From Methanospirillum purgamenti (GTDB lineage: Archaea > Halobacteriota > Methanomicrobia > Methanomicrobiales > Methanospirillaceae): a stretch of 64,000 bases of DNA. Positions 8,261-17,711 of the stretch are shown in pieces (the stretch's first letter is position 1; every line of letters begins with the position of its first letter). The DNA is taken from the NCBI RefSeq assembly GCF_018502485.1, contig NZ_CP075546.1. One strand, given 5' to 3'. A program made the translations under genes and the position numbers. The notes under the pieces are model-generated. The model made no database searches and had not been told where the DNA came from. It saw only the letters and a list, made by a program, of their open reading frames with translations.

Positions 8261-10062
8261 TCAGAACGAAAAAGTCAGATCCCATGACAAATGTAGGTGA
8301 TCTGAAAGCCATGAAGGAAAATATCAAACGTTTGTTCTCTTACATGGCAACGTACCGGTACCGGCTTTCCTGTGCAATAATCCTCATGATTGGATTCTCG
8401 ATTGCTATGGGAATCCTTCCAACCCTAATGGGAACCGCTACAGATATCATTACCGGGAAAGGAAGTCTGGAACAATTGCAATATGTTCTGATATTTTTCA
8501 TTCTGGATGCAGCAGCATTATGGGTATGTGGTCATTTTTCTCAGCGACTTCTCTCAGATATTTCCCAGGATGCCCTCTATACCTTAAGAAACGATCTCTT
8601 TACCCATATGCAGACTTTATCACTTGGATTCTTTGATCGCCAGCCAATTGGAGAATTGATGAGCAGGCTCTCAAACGACACTGATGTGATTGATCAATTC
8701 TTCTCGAATGGTATCCAGCAGGTTCTTCAATCGGTGACAACCGTCATCATTCTGACAATAATTATGATCATTATTGATCCATTCCTGACCCTTTTAGTAT
8801 ACCTGGCTGTAATTGGGCTACTCTGGATCTCCACCACTATAGCAAGAATATCCGGACCAGCATTTGATAACATGCAGGAAGAGCTGGGTGAACTGAATGG
8901 GTATGCAGAAGAACGACTTGCAGGACAAAAAATCTCTATTGCTTACCAACAGGAAGAATCAACAGCAAAAGGATTTTTATCCATATCAGAACATGTCGCA
9001 AGAATCGGGGCAAAGGCAGAATTTGTTGCTCTCTCATCTGTTCCTGCCACGACCATCATGGCAAATCTTCAGATGATCCTGCTCTTGGTAGTCGGAGGAG
9101 CCATGATCATTGATGGAGACATTCAGCTTGGAGAACTGGTTGCATTTCTCGGTCTTTCATCAAGCATTTCAACACCCCTGTCCCAGATATTCTCTGAATA
9201 TGCTTTGATAATGAATGCAATTGCTGGAGCATCCCGGGTTTTTCGTATACTTGATGAAAAACCAGCCGTTGCAGATGGAGAAAACGCAATACCTATGCCA
9301 ACGATATCAGGTGATGTAATTTTTGACCACGTTGATTTTGCATATGTTCCCGGGAGAACTGTGCTCAAAGACAATACATTTCATGCAAATCCGGGACAGA
9401 TATTTGGATTATGTGGACCGACTGGTGCTGGAAAAAGTACAATAATCAATATTCTTACCAGGTATTATGACATCATGTCAGGATCAATTCAGGTTGATAA
9501 TGTCAGGATAGATTCTGTTAAACAGGATAGTCTGCGGGCACAGATCGCTCAGGTGTTGCAGGAACCATTTTTATTTTCCGGAACAATCATGGACAACCTT
9601 CGGTATGCACGTGAAGATGCAACAGATGAGGAATGTGTTGATGCTGCAAAACAGGCAGGTGCCTATGAATTTATTATGGCACAACCAGAGGGATTTGATA
9701 CATTTCTCATGGATGGCGGTGCCAATCTATCCCAGGGACAAAGGCAGATGCTTACAATTGCACGGGCGATGGTGGCACATCCAAGACTTCTCATCCTGGA
9801 TGAAGCGACCAGTAATGTGGATACGAGGACTGAAAAACTTATTCAAAATGGCCTTTTGCATCTACAGGAGGGGAAGACATCATTCATTATTGCACACAGG
9901 CTCTCAACCATCAGGCATGCAGATTGTATTCTCGTCATCAACGAGGGTGAAATTGTAGAGAGAGGGACTCATAACGAACTGATGAAGAAAAAAGGATTCT
10001 ACTTTAACCTATATATGAGCCAGTTCAGGGGAAAACTTAGTGCAGTTACTGGAGTATCATAA
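8257..10062 (+). CDS. ABC exporter half-transporter, catalytically complete subunit
   Basis: The 601-residue partner of the preceding gene, coupled to it by an ATGA overlap. It has six membrane segments and a nucleotide-binding domain with Walker A GPTGAGKST (about 387), Walker B LLILDEATSN with the catalytic glutamate (about 512) and a normal switch histidine in IIAHRLSTI (about 546). Its signature motif is LSQGQ rather than LSGGQ. It would face the degenerate Walker site of the first subunit, so the altered residues of both proteins combine into one non-hydrolytic site. The pair probably exports a lipid, peptide or drug-like compound. Confidence 0.9.
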   Translation: MIRTKKSDPMTNVGDLKAMKENIKRLFSYMATYRYRLSCAIILMIGFSIAMGILPTLMGTATDIITGKGSLEQLQYVLIFFILDAAALWVCGHFSQRLLSDISQDALYTLRNDLFTHMQTLSLGFFDRQPIGELMSRLSNDTDVIDQFFSNGIQQVLQSVTTVIILTIIMIIIDPFLTLLVYLAVIGLLWISTTIARISGPAFDNMQEELGELNGYAEERLAGQKISIAYQQEESTAKGFLSISEHVARIGAKAEFVALSSVPATTIMANLQMILLLVVGGAMIIDGDIQLGELVAFLGLSSSISTPLSQIFSEYALIMNAIAGASRVFRILDEKPAVADGENAIPMPTISGDVIFDHVDFAYVPGRTVLKDNTFHANPGQIFGLCGPTGAGKSTIINILTRYYDIMSGSIQVDNVRIDSVKQDSLRAQIAQVLQEPFLFSGTIMDNLRYAREDATDEECVDAAKQAGAYEFIMAQPEGFDTFLMDGGANLSQGQRQMLTIARAMVAHPRLLILDEATSNVDTRTEKLIQNGLLHLQEGKTSFIIAHRLSTIRHADCILVINEGEIVERGTHNELMKKKGFYFNLYMSQFRGKLSAVTGVS

Positions 10063-10071
10063 TTTTTTTTT
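10063..10071 (+). terminator. Oligo-T transcription terminator after the ABC exporter
   Basis: A run of nine T residues follows directly on the TAA of the second exporter gene. Archaeal RNA polymerase ends transcription at such runs on the non-template strand without needing a hairpin. Confidence 0.5.
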
Positions 10072-10152
10072 GAACTAATTATAAAACCTGGAATTATCTG
10101 CAATTTCCTTTACAAAAAATTCTCCCGTAAAGGGATCATTCTATTCATTAAT

Positions 10153-10162
10153 TTGATATATA
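10153..10162 (+). promoter_or_regulatory. TATA box upstream of the receiver-PAS gene
   Basis: TTGATATATA lies about 36-45 bases before the ATG at 10198, giving a predicted start of transcription near 10183 and a short leader that includes AGGT at 10187-10190. Confidence 0.4.
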
Positions 10163-10197
10163 CTCACGTTCACTAACTGATATACCCAGGTCTAATC

Positions 10198-11871
10198 ATG
10201 ATATCAGTTCTGTACGTTGATGATGAACCTGACCTCCTCGATATTACCAAACTCTTTCTCGAAAGGACTGGGGAATTTACTGTATATACCGCACTTTCTG
10301 TAAACGAAGGTTTTCAGATCCTCAATTCTCATCCAATCGATGCAATAATATCAGATTATCAGATGCCGGAAAAAGATGGTATAGAATTTTTAAAATCGTT
10401 TAGATCTCTTCAGGATAAACGCCCGTTTATTCTATTTACCGGACGAGGAAGGGAAGAGATTGTAATTGAAGCCATTAATAGTGGTGCAGACTTTTATCTG
10501 CAAAAAGGAGGAGATGTAAAAGCTCAGTTTGCAGAACTTGCCCTCAAAGTAAGACAAGGCGTTTCACGATATCAGGCAGAAGAACTTCTCAGAAGAAATC
10601 ATGAGGAGTTACAGGCCACAAACCAGGAACTCGCTGCATCTGAAGAGGAACTAAAAGCAAATTTTGAAGAGTTGTCAACCAGCAGAGAAGCACTGTGGGA
10701 GAGTGAACACAGACTCTCTGATATCATCAATTTCCTTCCTGATGCAACCTTTGCCATTGATGCACAGGGAACAATTCTCATCTGGAACAAGGCCATTGAA
10801 GAAATGACCGGATTTAAAGCTCATGATATGATAGGAAAAACTAATTATGAATATGCTATTCCTTTTTACGGAGAGCGAATTCCAATCCTGATAGACTACA
10901 TACTATCTGGTCTTCCACATGTAGAGCATCGGTATTTTCATATACAGTCCGATGGCCTTCGAATATCTGCAGAAACTAACTATCCAAAGCATCAGGGTGT
11001 TCCTATGACTGCCTGGTGTATTGCTTCACCCCTATTTAATGAAAAAAGTGAAATTATCGGTGCAATTGAGTCGATACGGGATATCACAGTTCAGAAAGAG
11101 AACGAAGAAAATTTAAAGAAAAGTGAGGAATTATACCGCAGTGTCATAGAAAATATCCAGGATGGATATTATCGCAGTGATGCTGAGGGCAATCTCATCC
11201 TTGCAAGTCCTAGTTTTATTCGTCTTTTTGGATATGATTCCCTTGATGAGGTGATTCATCAATCAATAGCTGACACATTTTACCATGAACCATCGCATAG
11301 AAAAATATTTCTTAAAAAAATGGAGAATATTGGATATCTCGAGAACGAAGAGATAATGGTAAGAAAAAAAGATGGAACACCATTTTTGGTTGGTGTTTCT
11401 AGCCATTTTTACTATGACCAGAATGGGAAAATTGCAGGTGTTGAAGGGATTTTTCGGAATATCTCAACTCAGAAGCAGGCTGAAAAAGAATTAAAAGAAA
11501 AAGAAGAACATCTTGAAGCAATAATCCAGAACTCACCTTTTGGTATTTTTACCTATCAGCTTCTAGATGATAATCGGTTAGTGTTGACCGGGCATAACAA
11601 GGCAGCGGATATCATTCTTGGTATTAAGTGTGATTCTTATTTAGGAGAAACAATTGAAGATGCATTTCCACACCTTCTGAAGTCAGGTTTACCTGATATT
11701 TATAAAAAAGTGGCACAAACCGGCGAAGTGATTACAAAAACCGAAATGGAATATTCACCAGATGGTAAATTACATAGGATTTTTGAAGTTATTGTCTTCC
11801 AAATTTCGAAAAATCGGATTGCTGCATTTTTTCATGATATTACAGGCACCTATACACATGATACTCATTGA
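10198..11871 (+). CDS. Receiver-PAS-PAS-PAS signalling protein without kinase domain
   Basis: A 557-residue soluble protein. It has a CheY-like receiver (residues 1-120; acid pocket DDE at 8-10, phospho-acceptor D53 in ISDYQMPEKDG, lysine in LQKGGD), a coiled-coil linker rich in Glu/Ala/Ser (about 125-170) and three PAS domains. The first PAS (about 175-300) begins IINFLPDATFAIDAQG, a module shared with two other proteins in the window. There is no histidine kinase, HTH or other output domain. It may act as a phosphorylation-dependent scaffold or sensor in a phosphorelay. No cognate kinase is adjacent. Confidence 0.87.
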   Translation: MISVLYVDDEPDLLDITKLFLERTGEFTVYTALSVNEGFQILNSHPIDAIISDYQMPEKDGIEFLKSFRSLQDKRPFILFTGRGREEIVIEAINSGADFYLQKGGDVKAQFAELALKVRQGVSRYQAEELLRRNHEELQATNQELAASEEELKANFEELSTSREALWESEHRLSDIINFLPDATFAIDAQGTILIWNKAIEEMTGFKAHDMIGKTNYEYAIPFYGERIPILIDYILSGLPHVEHRYFHIQSDGLRISAETNYPKHQGVPMTAWCIASPLFNEKSEIIGAIESIRDITVQKENEENLKKSEELYRSVIENIQDGYYRSDAEGNLILASPSFIRLFGYDSLDEVIHQSIADTFYHEPSHRKIFLKKMENIGYLENEEIMVRKKDGTPFLVGVSSHFYYDQNGKIAGVEGIFRNISTQKQAEKELKEKEEHLEAIIQNSPFGIFTYQLLDDNRLVLTGHNKAADIILGIKCDSYLGETIEDAFPHLLKSGLPDIYKKVAQTGEVITKTEMEYSPDGKLHRIFEVIVFQISKNRIAAFFHDITGTYTHDTH

Positions 11872-11915
11872 AAAAAAAATGAAAATTCGCTTTTATTCAC
11901 CATCTACATTCATCC

Positions 11916-12518
11916 ATGTTTAAGCGAACAATATCAAAGGGTGAAGAAGAATTTCGTGAAACACTATTTCTTGAATGGACCAGGGGATTATCTCCACGAG
12001 AACAGAGAATCAGCATTTTTTCCCATATCAGAAATATTCCATATGCAATCATACCAGATTGGGAAGGACCATCAGACCTTGTCAAAATGATGATTACACA
12101 TAATAGAGGGTGGTGTGGACCAAAACACGTACTTCTTATCTGGATGTTTCAAAAACTCAACATCCATATAGAATATGTAATAATTCCATTCAGGTGGAAA
12201 GACCAGCAGGTAAAATATCCTCCATCGTTGCAGAACATTGTGTCTTATCTCCCTGCAGTATATCATTTATGTTCTAAAGCATTTTTAGACGACAAATGGT
12301 GTCTTCTTGATGTTACATGGGATCCTCTCTTAAGAAAAGCGGGATTTCCAATCAATGATCCCTGGGATGGCATATCTGAAACCCTCCCTGCAGTTATCTC
12401 AACAAATTCCGTGAAAGAAAAACCAAAGAGTAACTCCTCTTCACAAAAACTGATAAAAACAGTTGAATTTACCCATTACCTAAATAAATGGCTTGAAGAT
12501 GTTCGCATTTCAGAATAG
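11916..12518 (+). CDS. Transglutaminase-like superfamily protein
   Basis: A 200-residue protein with no signal peptide. It carries a plausible cysteine-protease/transglutaminase triad: C67 in NRGWCGPKHVL, H117 in AVYHLCSKAF and D132 in CLLDVTWDP. The order and context match the transglutaminase-like core found in archaeal and bacterial proteins of unknown substrate. The C-terminal 40 residues are low in hydrophobics and look flexible. It is convergent with the methyltransferase gene downstream, with only 15 bp between the stops. It could be a peptidase or an amide-forming enzyme; sequence alone does not decide. Confidence 0.62.
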   Translation: MFKRTISKGEEEFRETLFLEWTRGLSPREQRISIFSHIRNIPYAIIPDWEGPSDLVKMMITHNRGWCGPKHVLLIWMFQKLNIHIEYVIIPFRWKDQQVKYPPSLQNIVSYLPAVYHLCSKAFLDDKWCLLDVTWDPLLRKAGFPINDPWDGISETLPAVISTNSVKEKPKSNSSSQKLIKTVEFTHYLNKWLEDVRISE

Positions 12519-12533
12519 TCAGAAAGGATTTTC

Positions 12534-13598
12534 CTACCCCCTGCCGTAATGGAGAGTAAAAAGTCCGAGATATTCATCAGCATAGCAGGTACAATCAGAC
12601 CGGAGCGTAAACTCAGAGCCCAGAGATTTTTTAAATAAATCATGCCATTGAGATCGGAGCATGTGATAATCTGTCCTGACACCACGTGGTTCAGACATGA
12701 GTGAAACAAGTTCAGTCATCAGAAACGAATCAATGCAATTGATCACGACCTCAACTGGAGCGTCATATGAAAATACAAAATCCATTATGCGACCATATGA
12801 CTGATATACAGATAATGCAAGTTCCGGTGAGTTCATATCAGGTGTATCGTTATTTGCATCCATCTCAAAGAGAAGGAAATGATCAATCCATGGTTTGAGC
12901 TTGGATAAATGAACTTGTTTATCCTCAACCGGCATATGATGATAGGCAAGTGAACTCATCGCAATATCATAATGTTGATGTAGAGATATTGAAAAATTCT
13001 GGATTTTTGCATGGTCTGCTTTTATCAGAACATCAGGAAATGCTTTGGAAACCTTTTCTTCCGCTATGGAGATCATTGCTGGTGAGGAGTCAATTAACAA
13101 AATCTCTGATAAACCTGGAATTTTTTTTGAATTTACTAAATGCTCTAAGAACCTGACAGTTAATGCCCCATCCCCGCATCCAATATCCATAAACCGAATT
13201 GGTTTATCATATTCTGGCAATGAATCAGCAAAAAACCTGATCAGATGCGTTCTGGCCTGTTCCATTATGGGCACCGTTGAAAAATGGATAAATGGACGGG
13301 GATCCTCGAATGCTACAGCGGGTTTTATCATCATTCCATTATGCCTTTTTAAAAATCCAAGCAAATAGGTTGATGAATACAAACCTGCTTCTTCACATAA
13401 TGTTCCTGCATGTAGCCATTCACTCGTACGGTCATACTGCCCGGATTTTGCGAGGAGAGTCCCAATATAATAATAAAATGCTGACAAAAGGCTGGATCGT
13501 ATTTTTGTCCGATATTTATCCGGAAATTCATCGTTCGTTAGTATATTTTGTCCGTAATTCTTCCAAAGGTTTTTTTCCAGGTCTGATAAAAACAACAT
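12534..13598 (-). CDS. SAM-dependent methyltransferase
   Basis: A 354-residue class I methyltransferase. The SAM-binding motif I is FMDIGCGDGALTVRFL at about 136-151. It is followed by an acidic strand end (LLIDSSPAMISIAEEKV) and a post-motif LAYHHMP. The first 100 residues are helical and TPR-like (IGTLLAKSGQYDRTSEWLHAG) and could bind a partner or substrate. No substrate family is recognisable. It is single-gene and convergent with the transglutaminase-like gene. Confidence 0.75.
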   Translation of the reverse strand: MLFLSDLEKNLWKNYGQNILTNDEFPDKYRTKIRSSLLSAFYYYIGTLLAKSGQYDRTSEWLHAGTLCEEAGLYSSTYLLGFLKRHNGMMIKPAVAFEDPRPFIHFSTVPIMEQARTHLIRFFADSLPEYDKPIRFMDIGCGDGALTVRFLEHLVNSKKIPGLSEILLIDSSPAMISIAEEKVSKAFPDVLIKADHAKIQNFSISLHQHYDIAMSSLAYHHMPVEDKQVHLSKLKPWIDHFLLFEMDANNDTPDMNSPELALSVYQSYGRIMDFVFSYDAPVEVVINCIDSFLMTELVSLMSEPRGVRTDYHMLRSQWHDLFKKSLGSEFTLRSDCTCYADEYLGLFTLHYGRG

Positions 13599-13773
13599 AA
13601 TGGTTATTCCGGTTTCAGAAATATTGGTGATCCATTCCTCTGAAAAAAATGGAAGGCCAAATCTATAGTATCTTTTCAGATACTTGGGGATATAAATGTA
13701 ATTATAGAAAAATGTATTCGCATTCGTGTGATGTAAGAATTATATCTCCACAAATCCGAACGACGGTACTATT

Positions 13774-14445
13774 ATGACTGGTTTTTTGTCATCAAATAAA
13801 AGAACACCTACGGGGAATAAGAGTATCTCTACTGTTTGTACAGAACTTGCAGAAATCCAGGTACGAGGAGAATTAGGACACGCTATCGCGGACATTGTTC
13901 TTACTTATTCACCAAAAGATCTGCAGAAGATGAAAGTGAACTTCTCAAATAAGGTTGATTCTCTTTCTCCAGATTACAAAAATGAACTCGAAAAATCCAT
14001 TGCCATTTATCTAGACGGTACATATCAGACGATACGGCTTATGAATCAACAAGGATCATTTGCCACGCTTCAGGGATCAGTTTCTGAGCAAGCACCAGAA
14101 TACTGGATGATGGTAGCAGGTAACTGTTCAGATTCAGATAATCCAACAACCAGATTACGTATTTTAAAATTTCTTTTATCAGGATTTTGCATGTTTGTTC
14201 AGGAGATTCCCGGACATCCGGTTGGTATGCCATTTCCGGGTGGGGATAAGGTAGAGATCATCGATGGAGTGTATTACTGCCCTGTCCGGACGAAAACACA
14301 TGATGTAGATGCTGCCCTCTGTCCTTTTTGTCCGGCAGAACAAACACCCGAGATTGGATACTTAAAACCTCCAGTAAAAGGAAGCAAACATCGAAAACAG
14401 GAATATATCAAAAACATATATGATTATCACCATTTTAATGGATGA
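13774..14445 (+). CDS. DUF2115 (UPF0305) family archaeal protein
   Basis: A 223-residue protein resembling the archaeal DUF2115 family, whose function is unknown. It is helical in its first half and ends with a cysteine-bearing block: YYCPVRTKTHDVDAALCPFC (about residues 168-187), then PAEQTP. Four of these cysteines could bind a metal ion or cluster. There is no signal peptide or membrane segment. The family assignment rests on recall of this C-terminal cysteine block and is moderately secure. It lies 67 bp before the HdeD-like gene on the same strand. Confidence 0.55.
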   Translation: MTGFLSSNKRTPTGNKSISTVCTELAEIQVRGELGHAIADIVLTYSPKDLQKMKVNFSNKVDSLSPDYKNELEKSIAIYLDGTYQTIRLMNQQGSFATLQGSVSEQAPEYWMMVAGNCSDSDNPTTRLRILKFLLSGFCMFVQEIPGHPVGMPFPGGDKVEIIDGVYYCPVRTKTHDVDAALCPFCPAEQTPEIGYLKPPVKGSKHRKQEYIKNIYDYHHFNG

Positions 14446-14512
14446 TAGTCAAATCTGCAAAAATTGAAAGAAAAGACTTATCCGGTACCTCTGTCCATAT
14501 ACCGGTGATAAT

Positions 14513-15070
14513 ATGGATGATGAAGTACCAACAAACGAAGAAATTGACGCGGTTGTCCGAAGTATGCCCTGGTGGCTGGTCCTTGTATGGGGACTTCTCG
14601 CGATCATTATCGGACTGATGTTTATTACAACTCCGCTGATTACAACGTATTATCTGGTTTTGTTTATGGGAGTATACTGGTTTGTCGGTGGAATATTCAC
14701 CCTTGTTAGTTTGTTCAGTGACAAATCCAACATGGGATGGAAGATATTCCTTTCAGTAATCAGTATGCTTGCCGGAATCGCAATTATGGCACAACCTTTA
14801 TTTGGTTCAATTATTGTGTTGACAATGCTGGTATTTTTCATTGGATTCTGGGGTATCTTAATTGGTGGAACAAAACTCTACGAAGCATATAGATCGAAGG
14901 ACGCTGGAGCTGGAATTCTTGGTGTTTTAAGTATTATCTTTGGTATCATTCTGCTGGTTTTCCCTTGGGGAGCAGCATTAGCCCTGCCATTGATTGCCGG
15001 AGCGTTCGCTCTACTGGCAGGTATTTGTTCAGTTGTAGTTGCTTTCCAGGTAAAAAAAGCCCAGGCTTGA
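14513..15070 (+). CDS. HdeD-family (DUF308) membrane protein
   Basis: A 185-residue protein with six predicted membrane segments in three hairpins, typical of the DUF308/HdeD family. The segments include PWWLVLVWGLLAIIIGLMF and GVLSIIFGIILLVFPWGAAL. A short acidic N-terminus (MDDEVPTNEEIDAVVRSM) faces the cytoplasm. In enterobacteria HdeD is linked to acid resistance; the archaeal role is unknown. GGTG precedes the ATG by a few bases. Confidence 0.8.
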   Translation: MDDEVPTNEEIDAVVRSMPWWLVLVWGLLAIIIGLMFITTPLITTYYLVLFMGVYWFVGGIFTLVSLFSDKSNMGWKIFLSVISMLAGIAIMAQPLFGSIIVLTMLVFFIGFWGILIGGTKLYEAYRSKDAGAGILGVLSIIFGIILLVFPWGAALALPLIAGAFALLAGICSVVVAFQVKKAQA

Positions 15071-15169
15071 AATTTCCCAGTTCAATCTTTTTTATAATGC
15101 CTTCCCTCTTTTTATAAGATTTCACGGAAAAAAGTAATTATATCGTGTTAGATGGGTAAAGAAGGATTT

Positions 15170-15472
15170 TTATAGGACCCGGATCCAGATTCCTGCTACC
15201 ACAACCGAGTTATCATCGGTAATATGACCACAGATAACATGTATGAAATCGTCAGACATTATTTCACATATAGGAAAACCATCCATAGCAGCGAAATGAA
15301 CCGTCTTATTATCAAGTTCAATTACCCATATACGTATTTCATTCATTCCTTTGTCCGATGAAAATTCACAATATTGAACCCATCCTTCCTGCTCAGTGAT
15401 TTCTGCATGAGCTGTAATAGAACTAATTTTTCCTTCATGATGAGTATACTCTCCACTTTTCTCATCTTTCAT
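15170..15472 (-). CDS. Small hypothetical protein, possibly OB-fold
   Basis: A 100-residue protein not assigned to a named family. The chain alternates short beta-like strands (GKISSITAHAEI, IRIWVIELDNKTVHFAAMD, FIHVICGHITDDNSVVVAGI) in a way that suggests an OB-fold nucleic-acid or ligand-binding barrel; this is inference. The frame is open much further upstream, but that part runs antisense through the start of the alkylsulfatase gene and does not look like protein. The ATG at 15472, preceded by AAGGTG, is preferred. A 154-residue version from the ATG at 15634 cannot be excluded. Confidence 0.5.
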   Translation of the reverse strand: MKDEKSGEYTHHEGKISSITAHAEITEQEGWVQYCEFSSDKGMNEIRIWVIELDNKTVHFAAMDGFPICEIMSDDFIHVICGHITDDNSVVVAGIWIRVL

Positions 15473-15632
15473 TAAAATAACACCTTTTGCTCGACAATCC
15501 AACGGCCAGTCAGATTCTGGATATAAAAAAATGATTACTGAATCTATCGGGTGAAATCTAAAAATAATAATATTTTCAGAGAGAAAAACAATCTTTTTAT
15601 ATCTAAATAAATTAATTCTCCTATGTTCACAC

Positions 15633-17582
15633 ATGAGGATTTTTGGGATATTTTTAACTCTTTTCTGTCTCGTTTTGATATGCGGGACTGGATTTGCGGA
15701 TAATAGGAATGATGCATCGGAGTATACCATTGCTATCCATGAAAAAATGAATGATACACCTGCCTGGGATAACAATGAAGAAGATTTTGATTTTGCAACC
15801 AGAGGATTTATTGCGACGGATGATCCGCTGACCATTCCTTCAGTATATCCAGGATATACATCGTGGGACATGGAGGCGTACAAATTCCTAAATAACGAAA
15901 CTCGTCCGGAAACGATAAACCCGCTTTTATACAGACAGTCCCAGTTAAATAACATCAATGGTCTGTTTGAAGTCACCGATGGGATCTTTCAGGTACGGGG
16001 ATATGATGTCACCAGTATGAGTCTCATCAAAGGAGAAACCGGTTGGATTGTCATTGATCCGATGACTTCTGTAGAAACAGCAAAAGCTGCAATGGAACTG
16101 GTAAATAAAACACTCGGAGATTTTCCTGTTAAAGCAGTCGTTTATTCTCACCCCCATGCTGACCATTACCAGGGAGTAAAAGGAGTTGTCACTGAAGATG
16201 AAGTTGATACTGGGGATGTTCAGATCATCGCTCCGGAGCATTTCATGGAACATGCTCTCAGTGAGAATGTATATGCAGGAAATGCAATGCAACGGAGAGC
16301 AACGTACCAGTATGGTATCCAGCTTCCAAAAGATGCAAAAGGGAATGTTGACATAGGCCTTGGAAAAAGCCCATCGGTTGGGGTGGCCTCACTCATAGCC
16401 CCGACCATTGATATCACCCATACCGGACAGATAGTTTCGATAGATGGAGTGGACATGGAATTCCATTTAACGGCTAATACTGAAGCCCCGGTTGAGCTTG
16501 ATATCTGGTTCCCACAGAAAAAAGCTCTCCTGATGGCAGAGGACTGCACGGCCACGCTTCATAACGTGCTCACCCTCCGAGGTGCACAAGTCAGGGATCC
16601 TCTTGCCTGGGCAAATGCCCTGGATGAAGCGAGACAATTATACGGAGATCAGGCAGAGGTTGTCTTCTGTTCCCATCACTGGCCAAGGTTTGGAAATGAT
16701 AAAGTGATCGAACTTCTGGAAAACCAGAGAGATTTGTACAAATATATCAATGATCAAACCCTGAATCTCATCAACAAAGGGTATACTATGGATGAGATCG
16801 CGAGTATGATTGAACCACCGGAATCTCTCAGGGAATTCTGGTATACATACGGATTTTATGGCCAGATCTACATGGGAGTCAAAGCAACCTACCAGAAATA
16901 TCTGGGATTTTATGATGGGAATCCAATTAACTTAAAACGCCTTCCACCAGAAGAATTTGCCACTTATATGACCGAATACATGGGAGGGGCCGATTCAACC
17001 ATGAACCGTCTTCAGGAGCATTATGATGCCGGGGAATATGAACTGGTCGCTTCTATTGCACATTATCTTGTCTTTGCTGATCCAACAAACATGGCTGCAC
17101 GGGAGATGGAAGCAGCTGCTCTTGAACAACTTGGATATCAGACAGAATCAGGAACTGCACGAAATGCATACCTCTCAGCGGCCCAGGATCTCAGGCGGGA
17201 AGAACCAGTCAATGAAATGAGCGGGATTTCCGAAGATATTATGAAAGCCATGTCTCTGAGTCAGTTACTTGATTACATCTCTGTACGGGTAAATAAGGAA
17301 AAGGTCACCGGAGAAGATTACCAGATGAATTTGTTCCTCTCGGATTCTGGTGACAAAGCTTTGATACAGGTCAAAAATGATGTGATAGTCTATTGGGTTG
17401 ATGTAATCTCATCCGAAGCAGATGTGACCGTTACCATGCCAAGAAAGACCCTTGAAAATATTGCCCTCAATCCAACAGTCACACTGGAAGATGTTACTGT
17501 AACTGGAGATTCAGGATTATTTGACAGATTTGTCGGTATGCTTGATGTATTTGATCCAGGATTTAATATTGTTCTACCATAA
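15633..17582 (+). CDS. Secreted linear alkylsulfatase (SdsA/BDS1 type metallo-beta-lactamase)
   Basis: A 649-residue exported enzyme with a signal peptide (MRIFGIFLTLFCLVLICGTGFA). It is followed by a metallo-beta-lactamase domain whose zinc motif is SHPHADHYQG (HxHxDH, about residues 171-178) and the later AEDCTATLHN and FCSHHWPRFG. Next come an alkylsulfatase dimerisation helix region (about 440-530) and a C-terminal SCP2-like lipid-binding domain (about 535-649). Homologues cleave alkyl sulfates such as dodecyl sulfate to alcohol and sulfate with inversion. The gene is rare in methanogens and probably came from bacteria. It has its own promoter region; the neighbours are unrelated. Confidence 0.9.
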   Translation: MRIFGIFLTLFCLVLICGTGFADNRNDASEYTIAIHEKMNDTPAWDNNEEDFDFATRGFIATDDPLTIPSVYPGYTSWDMEAYKFLNNETRPETINPLLYRQSQLNNINGLFEVTDGIFQVRGYDVTSMSLIKGETGWIVIDPMTSVETAKAAMELVNKTLGDFPVKAVVYSHPHADHYQGVKGVVTEDEVDTGDVQIIAPEHFMEHALSENVYAGNAMQRRATYQYGIQLPKDAKGNVDIGLGKSPSVGVASLIAPTIDITHTGQIVSIDGVDMEFHLTANTEAPVELDIWFPQKKALLMAEDCTATLHNVLTLRGAQVRDPLAWANALDEARQLYGDQAEVVFCSHHWPRFGNDKVIELLENQRDLYKYINDQTLNLINKGYTMDEIASMIEPPESLREFWYTYGFYGQIYMGVKATYQKYLGFYDGNPINLKRLPPEEFATYMTEYMGGADSTMNRLQEHYDAGEYELVASIAHYLVFADPTNMAAREMEAAALEQLGYQTESGTARNAYLSAAQDLRREEPVNEMSGISEDIMKAMSLSQLLDYISVRVNKEKVTGEDYQMNLFLSDSGDKALIQVKNDVIVYWVDVISSEADVTVTMPRKTLENIALNPTVTLEDVTVTGDSGLFDRFVGMLDVFDPGFNIVLP

Positions 17583-17612
17583 CTTATTTTCCATTTTTTC
17601 TGATTGATAATA

Positions 17613-17622
17613 ACCTTTATAC
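17613..17622 (+). promoter_or_regulatory. Putative TATA box of the CO dehydrogenase operon
   Basis: ACCTTTATAC lies about 90 bases before the cooF ATG at 17712. It is the best TATA-like element in the 129-bp gap and would give a leader of roughly 65 bases, containing GAGGT just before the start codon. Confidence 0.35.
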
Positions 17623-17711
17623 CCGCTCATAACAGATTCACAGTAATTATCTCAAGCAAAGCAGTATTTTGAAATTTTGAAAAAAGGTGGAAGGTTAACG
17701 AGGTACCATGC

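Noticed and set aside
15473..15976. Upstream extension of the small minus-strand gene to 268 codons.
   Set aside because: It runs antisense to the signal peptide and N-terminus of the alkylsulfatase and its composition is not protein-like; only the part from 15472 is kept.
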